From: Cupriavidus laharis
Lineage (GTDB): Bacteria > Pseudomonadota > Gammaproteobacteria > Burkholderiales > Burkholderiaceae
Assembly: GCF_914271435.1 (NCBI RefSeq)
Contig: NZ_CAJZAI010000001.1
Coordinates: forward strand, 1 to 64,000
DNA: 64,000 nucleotides
Reading direction: 5' to 3'
The notes under the pieces are model-generated. The model was not told the origin of the DNA. It did no database searches and saw nothing but the letters and a program-made list of their open reading frames with translations. This document shows, piece by piece, positions 19,147-27,599 of the stretch. Within the stretch, counting starts at the first letter, position 1; the number at the start of each line of letters is the position of its first letter. Both the position numbers and the translations under genes were made by a program.

Positions 19147-19779
19147 TCAGCAGTGCGGCGCAAGATTAGGTTCTACACCGGAGAGCAGCCAGAGGCCGTT
19201 CTGTTGCCGGAATTGCAGCGTGGTGGAAGCGCATTGCGCCACGGCGACGGCACTGGCCGAGCCGTTGCCCACAGCGCGGCTGCCCGCGGCCGGGAAGCGC
19301 GCTTCGATGCGGCGCAGGCGCTTGTCGTAGCGGATCTCGTCGATGCGCCCGCCCACCCAGAAATCGATCTTCGCCGGCAGCTGCGCAGCCGAGTAATAGG
19401 TACGCACGACGCGGCGCGGCCGGCCGTTGCGGGTTTCCATCTCGACCCAGGTCAGCGGATAGCGGATCGCGCTTTCGTACGCGCGCAGCGGCACGCGGTG
19501 CCAGCCGAGATCGCGCGAACCGGACAGGTCGCACGCAAACGACCGCACCAGCTGCGTCCACTGGTCGAGCGCGTTCAGCGACGGCCGCCAGTGCCGCGCC
19601 ATGGCGAGCTGGAGCGCCTGCGGATCGGCTTCGCACACATTGGACAGCTCGGCCGGCAGCAGCAGCGCCTGCGGGCTCGGTGCAGCCTGGGTGGTGCGCG
19701 CAGCCGCGGCACCGCCGGAGGCTGCCAGCACGGCCATTGCCATGGCGCAGCATAGCGCGCTGCGCGCGAGCATCGTCAT
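19147..19779 (-). CDS. Secreted hypothetical protein between glyQ and glyS
   Basis: A 210-residue protein with a clear signal peptide ([20 protein letters not shown], then AAAARTTQ). The mature part has two cysteines early (SNVCEAD, SFACDLS) and ends in Cys. It contains [21 protein letters not shown] and a strand-rich C-terminus, but no enzymatic motif that I recognise. The ATG at 19779 overlaps the glyQ stop as ATGA, so it is probably translated with the synthetase subunits. I do not know its function. Confidence 0.75.
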   Translation of the reverse strand: MTMLARSALCCAMAMAVLAASGGAAAARTTQAAPSPQALLLPAELSNVCEADPQALQLAMARHWRPSLNALDQWTQLVRSFACDLSGSRDLGWHRVPLRAYESAIRYPLTWVEMETRNGRPRRVVRTYYSAAQLPAKIDFWVGGRIDEIRYDKRLRRIEARFPAAGSRAVGNGSASAVAVAQCASTTLQFRQQNGLWLLSGVEPNLAPHC

Positions 19780-20714
19780 GCCTTGGCCCCGCCGCACATC
19801 GGGAAGCCCAGCGCTTCGCGCGAATCGTAATAGGCCTGCGCCACCTGGCGCGAGAGGTTGCGGATGCGGCCGATATAGGCGGCGCGCTCGGTCACGGAGA
19901 TCGCGCCGCGTGCGTCCAGCAGGTTGAACGTGTGGGCGGCCTTGAGTACCTGCTCGTAGGCGGGCAGGGCCAGGCGCGGGCCGGTGGTGGTTTGTCCTTC
20001 CGTGCCGGCATCGCCCATCAGGCGCTTCGCTTCGCCTTCATGCTCGGCGAAATGGCGGAACAGGATCTCGGTGTTGCTCTGCTCGAAGTTGTACGTGGAC
20101 TGCTCGACTTCGTTCTGATGGTAGACATCGCCATAGGTCAGGCGGCGCGTTTCGCCGTTCTCTTCCCACTCGGTCCACACCAGGTCGTAGACGTTCTCTA
20201 CCTTCTGCAGGTACATGGCCAGGCGTTCGATGCCGTAGGTGATCTCGCCCGTGATGGGCTTGCAGTCAATGCCGCCGACCTGCTGGAAGTAGGTGAACTG
20301 CGTCACTTCCATGCCGTTGAGCCACACTTCCCAGCCCAGGCCCCATGCACCCAGGGTGGGGTTCTCCCAGTCGTCCTCGACGAAGCGGATGTCGTTCTGC
20401 TTCAGGTCCAGTCCCAGCGCTTCGAGCGAGCCGAGGTACAGCTCGAGGATGTTTTCGGGCGCAGGCTTGAGCACGACCTGGTACTGGTAGTAGTGCTGCA
20501 GGCGGTTGGGGTTCTCGCCATAGCGGCCGTCCTTGGGCCGGCGTGACGGCTGTACGTAGGCGGCGCGCCATGGCTCCGGCCCGATCGCGCGCAGGAATGT
20601 GTGCACGTGCGAAGTCCCGGCGCCGACCTCCAGATCGATGGGTTGCAGGAGTGCGCAGCCCTGCCGGTCCCAGTAGGCCTGCAGGGTCAGAATCATTTGT
20701 TGGAAGGTCAGCAT
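19776..20714 (-). CDS. glyQ: Glycyl-tRNA synthetase alpha subunit
   Basis: A 312-residue class II alpha subunit that holds the aminoacylation site. Signatures include [36 protein letters not shown] and the class II-like stretch [10 protein letters not shown]. The start at 20714 ([12 protein letters not shown]) is chosen because the in-frame extension to 20888 is unlike the family. First gene of a long minus-strand run containing the beta subunit. Confidence 0.95.
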   Translation of the reverse strand: MLTFQQMILTLQAYWDRQGCALLQPIDLEVGAGTSHVHTFLRAIGPEPWRAAYVQPSRRPKDGRYGENPNRLQHYYQYQVVLKPAPENILELYLGSLEALGLDLKQNDIRFVEDDWENPTLGAWGLGWEVWLNGMEVTQFTYFQQVGGIDCKPITGEITYGIERLAMYLQKVENVYDLVWTEWEENGETRRLTYGDVYHQNEVEQSTYNFEQSNTEILFRHFAEHEGEAKRLMGDAGTEGQTTTGPRLALPAYEQVLKAAHTFNLLDARGAISVTERAAYIGRIRNLSRQVAQAYYDSREALGFPMCGGAKA

Positions 20715-20953
20715 AGGGAGACTAGATCGGGGGTCCCGCCCCAATGCCACGCCATCACTGGCGCGGGCCGCGGATAAAGTGCGGCGGGCGACGCATAGGG
20801 TTGGTGCCAAACCCTGAATTCTATCGGTTTTTTTCGCGCTGGCCTGCGTTTGCGGGCCGCGGCAGCATGTCGGTCTTTCGCAACGCATGGGGAAAACACC
20901 AACGGGGGTTTCAGGCTTGCCGTACCCTTGCCGACAACGTTTTTGTATACAGT

Positions 20954-21166
20954 ATGAGTAAGCAACCGGCCGTCAGAGTTGCGAAGGGCAGTGGGCACCG
21001 GTGCCGCGTATGCGGCGCACGCAGTATGTCCGATTGGGGTTCCGCTGTCAGTTACCAAATGGGGACATGGGTCATGGCAATTCTTTCTCGCAAACCTTAC
21101 CTGCTCGCCATCGCGGTCATGATCGCCGCGGCAGCCGTCTCGGCTGTGACGAGCCTGCTTGGCTGA
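20954..21166 (+). CDS. Possible small membrane protein upstream of glyQ
   Basis: A 70-codon frame opening directly after an AT-rich patch. It has CRVC near residues 17-20 and a convincing C-terminal hydrophobic helix (about 48-69) ending VTSLLG. Shorter starts at 21059 and 21074 would leave little more than the helix (30 residues). No ribosome-binding site is evident for any start. Either a short membrane peptide or chance; I do not recognise it. Confidence 0.25.
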   Translation: MSKQPAVRVAKGSGHRCRVCGARSMSDWGSAVSYQMGTWVMAILSRKPYLLAIAVMIAAAAVSAVTSLLG

Positions 21167-21193
21167 CTCGCCAGGCGGCTGCAAAACAGAAAA

Positions 21194-21225
21194 CGGCATT
21201 GCCGGGCAACACCGTGGCAATGCCG
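21194..21225 (-). terminator. Intrinsic terminator after lnt
   Basis: Arms CGGCATTGCC (21194-21203) and GGCAATGCCG (21216-21225) form a 10-bp stem with a 12-base loop. Read on the minus strand the stem is followed by TTTTCTGTTTTG, fitting a terminator for the miaB-phoH-ybeY-corC-lnt unit. Apart from this and the possible small gene I see nothing in the 585 bases between glyQ and lnt. Confidence 0.75.
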
Positions 21226-21299
21226 GGCCTGGTCGCGCACCGCACTACCCGTGACGGACGCGCCCCGGCAAACTTGCTGCCCGTGATCGGGCCGCTTTC

Positions 21300-22874
21300 T
21301 CAGCCTGTGCGCCGCGCGCGCCAGGCGGCCAGCGCCAGCACCGCGGCGAACCAGGCCAGCACCGGCACATTTCCCCAGCGAATATAGGGCGTCAGCCCCT
21401 GCATGCCCTGCACCGAGGCCGTCAGCGTATCGACGGTGAAGGTCGGCAGGCGCGCCTGCACCTTGCCGTCCGGCGCCACGACGGCCGTCATGCCGGTATT
21501 GGTGGCACGCAGCATCGGGCGGCGCATTTCCAGCGCACGCATGCGTGAGATCTGCAGATGCTGGTCCAGCGCGATCGTGTCGCCGAACCATGCCAGGTTG
21601 GTCAGGTTCGCCATGATGTTTGCGGGCGCGGCCTGGTGCCGCAGCGTCTGGGCGATTTCCTCGCCGAACAGATCCTCGTAGCAGATATTGGGTGCGACGC
21701 GGATGCCGCGCACCGGCATCGGCGGCTGTTCCAGCCCGCCGCGCCGGAAATCGCCAAGCGGCATCTTCATCATGTCGACGAACCAGTGGAAGCCAAGCGG
21801 GATGAATTCGCCAAACGGCACCAGGTGGTGCTTGTTGTAGCGGTAGAGCCCGCGTGTCTGCGGGCCGATGCCGAACACGCTGTTGGTGAAGTCGACCGGC
21901 GAATCGGCGCCGGCGGCGCCGAACAGCACGGTGGTGCCGGTCTTCTCCATGAAGTCGCGCATGGCCAGCGCGGCTTCGACTGGCAGGTCCTGCAGGATGA
22001 CCGGGAACGCCGTTTCCGGCGTCACGACCAGGTCGGCCGGCGTCGCCGTGATCATGTCCCGGTAGAGCTCGATCGAACGCTGCACGCCCGCCTGCTCGAA
22101 CTTGATGTCCTGCGGGACATTGCCCTGCAGCAGCCTGACGGCGATCGGGCTGCCCGCCGGCGTGGTCCACGCCAGCGGTGCCAGCACCGCTCCGGTGACT
22201 GGCAGGGCCGCCACGAGCACGGCGGCGATCCATCCGCGGCTCCGGGCGCGCTGCCCGAATGCACGCACGGCCAGCACGAGCAGCGCGGCCCCGGTGGCGG
22301 CCAGTGCGCCGATGCCATACACGCCGAACAGCGGCGCGAAGCCGGCCAGCGGACCGTCGGTATGCGCATAGCCGCCCGACAGCCACGGGAATCCGGTAAA
22401 GACCACGCCGCGCAACCACTCCGACAGCCCCCACGCGGCGCCGAACGCCAGTGGGGTCCAGATCGACAGGCGCGGCAGGCGCGCGGCCAGGCGATGCCAT
22501 GCCGCGCCGGCCAGCGCAGGGTAGAGCGAGAGGTAGGCGCTGAACAGCACCACGGCAAGCGCGGCCATCCAGGCCGGCATCTCGCCGTAGACATGCATGC
22601 TGATGTAGAGCCACCAGATGCCGGACAGGAACCAGCCCACGCCGAAGGCATAGCCGGTGGCGGCGGCTACGCGGGCGCGCGGCGCGTCGGCGAGCAGCGC
22701 GGCCAGGCCGGCCAGGGACAGGATCTGCAGCCACCACCAGTCATGCGGGGCAAAGGCCTGGGTGTGCGCAATGCCGAGCATGCCGGCTACCAGCAGGCGT
22801 GTGACGGTTGCGGCGGAGACGCGCTCGCGCGCGGTGCCGGGCGCGCCGGCCAGCACAGGGGCCTGGCGCTTCAT
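21300..22874 (-). CDS. lnt: Apolipoprotein N-acyltransferase
   Basis: A 524-residue inner-membrane enzyme that adds the third acyl chain to lipoproteins. Several N-terminal membrane helices (about 25-215) precede a periplasmic nitrilase domain. The Glu-Lys-Cys triad is visible as TPETAFP, YNKHHLVPFGEF and ICYEDLFGEE. A final helix lies near the C-terminus. The start overlaps the corC stop as ATGA, the conserved corC-lnt arrangement. Confidence 0.95.
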   Translation of the reverse strand: MKRQAPVLAGAPGTARERVSAATVTRLLVAGMLGIAHTQAFAPHDWWWLQILSLAGLAALLADAPRARVAAATGYAFGVGWFLSGIWWLYISMHVYGEMPAWMAALAVVLFSAYLSLYPALAGAAWHRLAARLPRLSIWTPLAFGAAWGLSEWLRGVVFTGFPWLSGGYAHTDGPLAGFAPLFGVYGIGALAATGAALLVLAVRAFGQRARSRGWIAAVLVAALPVTGAVLAPLAWTTPAGSPIAVRLLQGNVPQDIKFEQAGVQRSIELYRDMITATPADLVVTPETAFPVILQDLPVEAALAMRDFMEKTGTTVLFGAAGADSPVDFTNSVFGIGPQTRGLYRYNKHHLVPFGEFIPLGFHWFVDMMKMPLGDFRRGGLEQPPMPVRGIRVAPNICYEDLFGEEIAQTLRHQAAPANIMANLTNLAWFGDTIALDQHLQISRMRALEMRRPMLRATNTGMTAVVAPDGKVQARLPTFTVDTLTASVQGMQGLTPYIRWGNVPVLAWFAAVLALAAWRARRTG

Positions 22875-23752
22875 GCGTCGGCCAGGCGGTTCGCGGGCGA
22901 CTCGCGGTGCACGAGCAGCAGGTGGACCTGGCGCGCATCGGCGCGCAGCACTTCGAAGCGGACCGGCGGCAGCGTGATGATCTCGCCGCGGTGCGGCACA
23001 TGGCCGAGATGGTTCGACAGCAATCCGCCCACGGTATCGACGTCATGGTCGGAGAATGCCGTGCCGAACACCTCGTTGAACTGCCCGATCTCGGTCAGGC
23101 CGCGCACACGCCAGCCACCGTCGGGCAGCGGCAGGATGTGGTCCTGGTCTTCATCAAGGTCGAATTCGTCCTCGATGTCGCCGACGATCTGCTCCAGCAC
23201 GTCTTCGATGGTGACCAGTCCGGCCACGCCGCCGTACTCGTCGACGACCATGGCGATGTGGTTGCGGTTGTTGCGGAACTCGCGCAGCAGGATGTTCAGG
23301 CGCTTGGACTCGGGAATGAACACCGCCGGGCGCAGCGTCTCGCGCAGGTCGAACTGCTCGTCGGTGTAGTAGCGCAGCAGGTCCTTGGCCAGCAGGATGC
23401 CGATGATGTTGTCGCGGCTGCCTTCATACACCGGAAAGCGCGAGTGCGCCGTCTGCTGCATGAAGGGGATGAAAGTCTGCGGTACGTCCGCGATATTGAC
23501 CATATCCATCTGCGCGCTCGGCACCATGATGTCGCGCGCGGTCAGTTCGGAGACCTGGAACACGCCCTCGATCATGGAGAGCGAATCGGCGTCGATCAGG
23601 TTGCGCTCGTGCGCCTCCTGGAGCACGGCAAGCAACTCCGCGCGGGATTCGGGCTCGGGGGAAATCAGGTCCGTCAGGCGTTCGAGAAGCGATCGGGGAC
23701 GATCGGACTGCCTGAAATGGGCAGGCTTCGAACTGGGATAGGGGTCGTTCAT
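22871..23752 (-). CDS. corC: CorC/HlyC-family CBS-domain protein
   Basis: A 293-residue cytosolic protein with a CBS pair (about 68-190; ARDIMVPSAQMDMV and VVDEYGGVAGLVTIEDVLEQIVG) and a C-terminal transporter-associated domain (about 205-285; DGGWRVRGLTEI, TVGGLLSNHLGHVP). The family is linked to magnesium/cobalt efflux; the role is inferred from relatives. It lacks the membrane DUF21 domain, as usual for the form next to ybeY and lnt. Confidence 0.93.
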   Translation of the reverse strand: MNDPYPSSKPAHFRQSDRPRSLLERLTDLISPEPESRAELLAVLQEAHERNLIDADSLSMIEGVFQVSELTARDIMVPSAQMDMVNIADVPQTFIPFMQQTAHSRFPVYEGSRDNIIGILLAKDLLRYYTDEQFDLRETLRPAVFIPESKRLNILLREFRNNRNHIAMVVDEYGGVAGLVTIEDVLEQIVGDIEDEFDLDEDQDHILPLPDGGWRVRGLTEIGQFNEVFGTAFSDHDVDTVGGLLSNHLGHVPHRGEIITLPPVRFEVLRADARQVHLLLVHRESPANRLADA

Positions 23753-23815
23753 TTCGCGGCAAGCGCGTGGTGGAGATCGTCTGAAGGATACACTAAAAGC
23801 CCGTCGACTCTCGTG

Positions 23816-23844
23816 ACACAGCCGGCCAGTGCGGCCGGCTGTGT
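23816..23844 (-). terminator. Strong hairpin between ybeY and corC
   Basis: A perfect 12-bp inverted repeat (23816-23827 and 23833-23844; core GCCGGCC/GGCCGGC) with a 5-base loop, placed 37 bases after the ybeY stop. On the minus strand it is not followed by a T-tract, so it may be an attenuator or transcript-stabilising hairpin rather than a full terminator. Confidence 0.5.
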
Positions 23845-23881
23845 GCGGGCGGACTCACTTCAGGCGCGAAGCGGCAGGCGT

Positions 23882-24637
23882 TCAGTGCGCGACCGGCCTG
23901 CGGTCGTCGCGGTACGGATCGTCATAGCCCAGGGTCTGGAGCGTCTCGGTCTCGATCGCTTCCATTTCCTCGGCCTCGGCATCGTCCTCGTGCTCGTAGC
24001 CTTGCGCGTGCAGCACGCCATGCACAATCAGGTGCGCATAGTGCGCTTCCAGCGGCTTGCGCTGCTCGCGGGCTTCGGCTTCGACCACCGGGCAGCACAG
24101 CACGATATCGCCGGTCACCGGATCGTCCTCGCTTTCCGCGTAGGCAAAGGTCAGCACATTGGTGGCGTAGTCCTTGCCACGGTAGGTGCGATTGAGCGTG
24201 CGGCCTTCGTCTTCGCCGACGAAGCGAACGGTCAGGGCCGCGTCGGCATACAGCGCCGACTTGACCCAGGCATCGATCTGCTTGCGCGAAGGCAGGCCGG
24301 CGCGCTTGCCGACGCCGTCGCCTTGCTGCACTTCCAGTTCCAGCGCGGGCGGCGTGGCCGGGGTGCCCGTCGTGGTGACGACCGGCGTGGCGGTGACGGC
24401 CACCGACAGCGCATCACTATTGTCCGGGCGCACCAGCAGGCCGGCCTGCTGGCGGGTGTCGGTATGTTCGGCCAGGAGGGCCACGACCCCGTCGGCGGCC
24501 TGCGACAGGTCGACGGTCAGGCTGCGGCCATCGGGGAGTTGCACGCGTACGGCATGGGCTGCGCTCTTGCGGGCACGGCCTTCGCCGTCGAACAGGGTCA
24601 GGCTGATGCCGGAAGACTGGGCTTTCTTGGATTTCAC
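23882..24637 (-). CDS. ybeY: Endoribonuclease YbeY (rRNA maturation factor), N-terminally extended
   Basis: A 251-residue protein. The C-terminal part (about 113-245) is the YbeY metalloendonuclease that acts in 16S rRNA maturation, with the zinc motif [14 protein letters not shown] and the upstream [17 protein letters not shown]. The first ~110 residues are an extension not found in the compact ~150-residue family members; it is polar, with a Thr/Pro/Val-rich linker near 85-95. The start is GTG, abutting the phoH stop with no gap, and no other methionine codon precedes the catalytic domain. Confidence 0.9.
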   Translation of the reverse strand: MKSKKAQSSGISLTLFDGEGRARKSAAHAVRVQLPDGRSLTVDLSQAADGVVALLAEHTDTRQQAGLLVRPDNSDALSVAVTATPVVTTTGTPATPPALELEVQQGDGVGKRAGLPSRKQIDAWVKSALYADAALTVRFVGEDEGRTLNRTYRGKDYATNVLTFAYAESEDDPVTGDIVLCCPVVEAEAREQRKPLEAHYAHLIVHGVLHAQGYEHEDDAEAEEMEAIETETLQTLGYDDPYRDDRRPVAH

Positions 24638-25663
24638 TTACGCGTCCTTGTGCTGGGCGTGGTATTCGTCATAGGCGTCGACGATGCGGGCCACCAGCGG
24701 GTGCCGTACGACGTCGATGCTGGAAAAGCGCGTGAATGCAACGCCGCGCACATCGCGCAGCACGTGCTGGGCCTCGACCAGGCCGCTCTTCTGTCCGCGC
24801 GGCAGGTCGATCTGCGTGGTGTCGCCGGTGATCACCGCCTTGGAGCCGAAGCCGATGCGCGTGAGGAACATCTTCATCTGCTCGGGCGTGGTGTTCTGCG
24901 CCTCGTCCAGGATGATGAAGGCGTGGTTGAGCGTGCGTCCGCGCATGTACGCGAGTGGCGCGATCTCGATCATCTGGCGTTCGAACATCTTCTGCGTGCG
25001 GTCGAAGCCGAGCAGGTCGTACAGCGCGTCATACAGCGGGCGCAGGTACGGGTCCACCTTCTGCGCCAGGTCGCCCGGCAGGAAGCCCAGGCGCTCGCCG
25101 GCTTCCACGGCCGGGCGCGTCAGCACGATGCGCTTGACCGCGTCGCGCTCGAGCGCGTCCACCGCGCAGGCCACGGCCAGGTAGGTCTTGCCGGTACCCG
25201 CCGGGCCGACGCCGAGCGTCAGGTCGTGCGACAGGATATGGCGCAGGTACTCGCGCTGCATGGCGGTGCGGCCCTGCAGGCCGGAGCGCCGGGTGTGCAG
25301 CACCGGGGACTCGTCCTCGAACTCGGGCGGGCCTTCCGCGTCGTCGGCCAGCGGCAGGTAGCTGCCGTGCGCGGAAATCTGGCGCGTTTCGACCAGGCCG
25401 AGCTGCACGTCGTCGACCGACAGCGCGGTGCGCGCCTGGTTGTAGAAACGCTCCAGCGCGGTAGCAGCATCTTGTGCGTTGTTGCCGCGCACCGTCATGC
25501 GGTGGCCGCGGCGCTGGATAGTCACGTCGAGCGCCTGCTCGATCTGGCGCAGGTTCTCGTCGAGCGGGCCGCACAGGTTCTGCAGCCGCGTATTGTCATC
25601 GCGGGGGGCAACGAATTCGGCGGTAGCGGTCTTCATCCTGGCGCGTCTGGTGCCTTCGCTCAT
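24638..25663 (-). CDS. PhoH-family ATPase (YbeZ-like)
   Basis: A 341-residue P-loop protein. A short N-terminal KH-like region (about 15-90) precedes the ATPase domain with Walker [17 protein letters not shown] and Walker [16 protein letters not shown]. PhoH proteins next to ybeY are thought to act in RNA metabolism with YbeY. The first ATG overlaps the miaB stop as ATGA; an internal ATG nine codons later (MKTATAEF) is a plausible alternative start. Confidence 0.92.
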   Translation of the reverse strand: MSEGTRRARMKTATAEFVAPRDDNTRLQNLCGPLDENLRQIEQALDVTIQRRGHRMTVRGNNAQDAATALERFYNQARTALSVDDVQLGLVETRQISAHGSYLPLADDAEGPPEFEDESPVLHTRRSGLQGRTAMQREYLRHILSHDLTLGVGPAGTGKTYLAVACAVDALERDAVKRIVLTRPAVEAGERLGFLPGDLAQKVDPYLRPLYDALYDLLGFDRTQKMFERQMIEIAPLAYMRGRTLNHAFIILDEAQNTTPEQMKMFLTRIGFGSKAVITGDTTQIDLPRGQKSGLVEAQHVLRDVRGVAFTRFSSIDVVRHPLVARIVDAYDEYHAQHKDA

Positions 25664-27012
25664 TGCCGCACCACGATTTCACCGCGCAGCGAGTGAGGGA
25701 AAGCCTGCGTGATCGACACATCGACCATCTGGCCGACCATGCGGTCGCGCTGCGCCTGGGGCACGCCCGGCAGCGCGAAGTTGACCACGCGGTTGTTCTC
25801 GGTGCGGCCGTGCAGTTCGGTCGGGTCCTTGCGCGCCGGGCCTTCGACCAGGATGCGCTGCACCGTGCCGACCATGTTGCGGCTGATGCGCTGCACGTTC
25901 TCCTCGATGGTGGCCTGCAGATGCTGCAGGCGGCGCAGCTTCACCTCGTGCGGCGTGTCGTCGTGCAGGTTGGCCGCAGGCGTGCCGGGGCGCGGGCTGA
26001 AGATGAACGAGAACGAGGTGTCGTAGCCGATCTCCTCGATCATCGCCATCAGCTTGTCGAAGTCGGCATCGGTTTCGCCGGGGAAGCCGACGATGAAGTC
26101 CGACGACATCGACATTTCCGGGCGCAGCGCGCGCAGCCTGCGGATGATGCTCTTGTACTCGAGCACGCTGTAGCCGCGCTTCATCGCCATCAGGACGCGG
26201 TCGGACGCGTGCTGCACCGGCAGGTGCAGGTGGTTGACGAGCTTGTCGCAGCGGCCGTACAGCTCGACCAGGCGGCTCGTGAATTCCTTCGGGTGGCTGG
26301 TGGTGTAGCGGATGCGTTCGATGCCGGGGATCTCGGCCACGTACTCGATCAGCAGCGCAAAGTCGGCGATCTCGCTGGTGTCGCCCATCTTGCCGCGGTA
26401 GGCGTTGACGTTCTGGCCCAGCAGCGTGACTTCACGCACGCCCTGCTCGGCCAGGCCGGCCACTTCGGCCAGCACGTCCTCGAACGGGCGCGAGACTTCC
26501 TCGCCGCGCGTGTAGGGCACCACGCAGTAGCTGCAGTACTTCGAACAGCCTTCCATGATGGAGACGAACGCGCTCGGGCCGTCCACGCGTGCCGGCGGCA
26601 GGTGGTCGAACTTCTCGATCTCGGGGAAGGAGATATCGACCTGCGACTGGCCGGTGCGCTGGCGGCGCGCGATCAGGTCGGGCAGGCGGTGCAGCGTCTG
26701 CGGGCCGAACACCACGTCGACATACGGCGCGCGCGAAACGATGCTGGCGCCTTCCTGGCTAGCCACGCAGCCGCCCACGCCGATCACGAGGTCGGGTTTC
26801 ACGGCCTTGAGCGCCTTCATGCGGCCGAGTTCGGAGAACACCTTCTCCTGCGCCTTTTCGCGCACCGAGCAGGTGTTGAACAGGATCACGTCGGCGTCTT
26901 CGACGTTGTCTGTGGGTTCCAGCCCCTGGCTGGCGTTCAGGACGTCGACCATCTTGTCCGAGTCATACTCGTTCATCTGACAGCCGTACGTCTTCACAAA
27001 TACTTTCTTCAT
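25660..27012 (-). CDS. miaB: tRNA-2-methylthio-N6-dimethylallyladenosine synthase
   Basis: A 450-residue radical-SAM methylthiotransferase that modifies A37 of tRNAs reading codons starting with U. The N-terminal UPF0004 domain holds cluster cysteines ([26 protein letters not shown]). The radical-SAM motif is [15 protein letters not shown], and a TRAM domain lies at the C-terminus (about 375-445). It leads miaB-phoH-ybeY. Confidence 0.96.
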   Translation of the reverse strand: MKKVFVKTYGCQMNEYDSDKMVDVLNASQGLEPTDNVEDADVILFNTCSVREKAQEKVFSELGRMKALKAVKPDLVIGVGGCVASQEGASIVSRAPYVDVVFGPQTLHRLPDLIARRQRTGQSQVDISFPEIEKFDHLPPARVDGPSAFVSIMEGCSKYCSYCVVPYTRGEEVSRPFEDVLAEVAGLAEQGVREVTLLGQNVNAYRGKMGDTSEIADFALLIEYVAEIPGIERIRYTTSHPKEFTSRLVELYGRCDKLVNHLHLPVQHASDRVLMAMKRGYSVLEYKSIIRRLRALRPEMSMSSDFIVGFPGETDADFDKLMAMIEEIGYDTSFSFIFSPRPGTPAANLHDDTPHEVKLRRLQHLQATIEENVQRISRNMVGTVQRILVEGPARKDPTELHGRTENNRVVNFALPGVPQAQRDRMVGQMVDVSITQAFPHSLRGEIVVRQ

Positions 27013-27061
27013 GGTGCCGGTCTCAGTGGTTCACCTGGGGGCATCAGGGTGTTGCAACAAC

Positions 27062-27084
27062 ACGGAGGGCGCATGCGCCTCCGT
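27062..27084 (-). terminator. Hairpin between a secreted unknown gene and miaB
   Basis: Arms ACGGAGGGCGC and GCGCCTCCGT pair with one bulged G and a 2-base turn. It lies just after the stop at 27096 on the minus strand and before miaB. The following sequence has only a short T-rich stretch, so termination is probably partial. Confidence 0.4.
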
Positions 27085-27095
27085 ACTTCGGTGGG

Positions 27096-27482
27096 TCAGG
27101 ATTTTGCCTTCAGCGCCTTCTGTTCCTGCTCGCTGAGCACCCATGCGGTCAGGAGCTGGCCGTACAGGTCGAGCTTGTAGCGCACCGGCAGCTTCTGGCC
27201 CGCAATGGCAGCCATGTTCTGCAACTGGTTGTCCGTGCCGAATACGCGCAGGCCCGGCGCCGCGCCGACGGTCTTGCCGTCGAGCGTGACCGTCTGCGGC
27301 GCTCCGGCGGACGGCGCGGCGACAACCAGCTTCGCCTGCGGCGCGTCGACCGGGATCACGCGGATCGGCTGGGCCCTGGCGCCAGTGGCGCCGAGCCATA
27401 GCGCCGTACCGAGCGACAGGGCCAGCAGCGGCTTGAGGAAACGCGGTGAAGCACTCCGACGCAGGGAACGGCCAGCGGGCAT
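27096..27482 (-). CDS. Secreted hypothetical protein upstream of miaB
   Basis: A 128-residue protein. A basic N-terminus and a hydrophobic segment (LALSLGTALWLGATGARAQ) make a signal peptide with probable cleavage after ARA (about residue 37). The mature part has VIPVDAPQAKLVVAAP, a Gly/Asp turn region (TLDGKTVGAAPGLRVFG), a YKLDLYGQLLTAWVL strand/helix and a lysine-rich end. No cysteines and no known motif. It may be a small periplasmic protein; I cannot assign a function. Confidence 0.68.
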   Translation of the reverse strand: MPAGRSLRRSASPRFLKPLLALSLGTALWLGATGARAQPIRVIPVDAPQAKLVVAAPSAGAPQTVTLDGKTVGAAPGLRVFGTDNQLQNMAAIAGQKLPVRYKLDLYGQLLTAWVLSEQEQKALKAKS

Positions 27483-27599
27483 ATTGGCTCCGGAAAGGGC
27501 GCAGCTCAGGTTGAGAAGGGGGCTGAAGGGTAACCCATCATTTTACCCGTTCGATTGGCACTGTGCCCGGCAATGCGCGCGTGGCGGATGCTGCGTCAC

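Noticed and set aside
16817..19330. An 837-codon plus-strand open frame
   Set aside because: Antisense to glyS and parts of its neighbours; no family likeness.
20937..20952. Second LexA box
   Set aside because: Only the CAG half is present (ACG replaces CTG); kept only as a weak hint with the possible small gene.
22808..25696. A 962-codon plus-strand open frame covering corC, ybeY and phoH
   Set aside because: It lies antisense to three clear family members, is rich in Arg, Gln, His and Val as expected for a shadow frame in high-GC DNA, and resembles no family.
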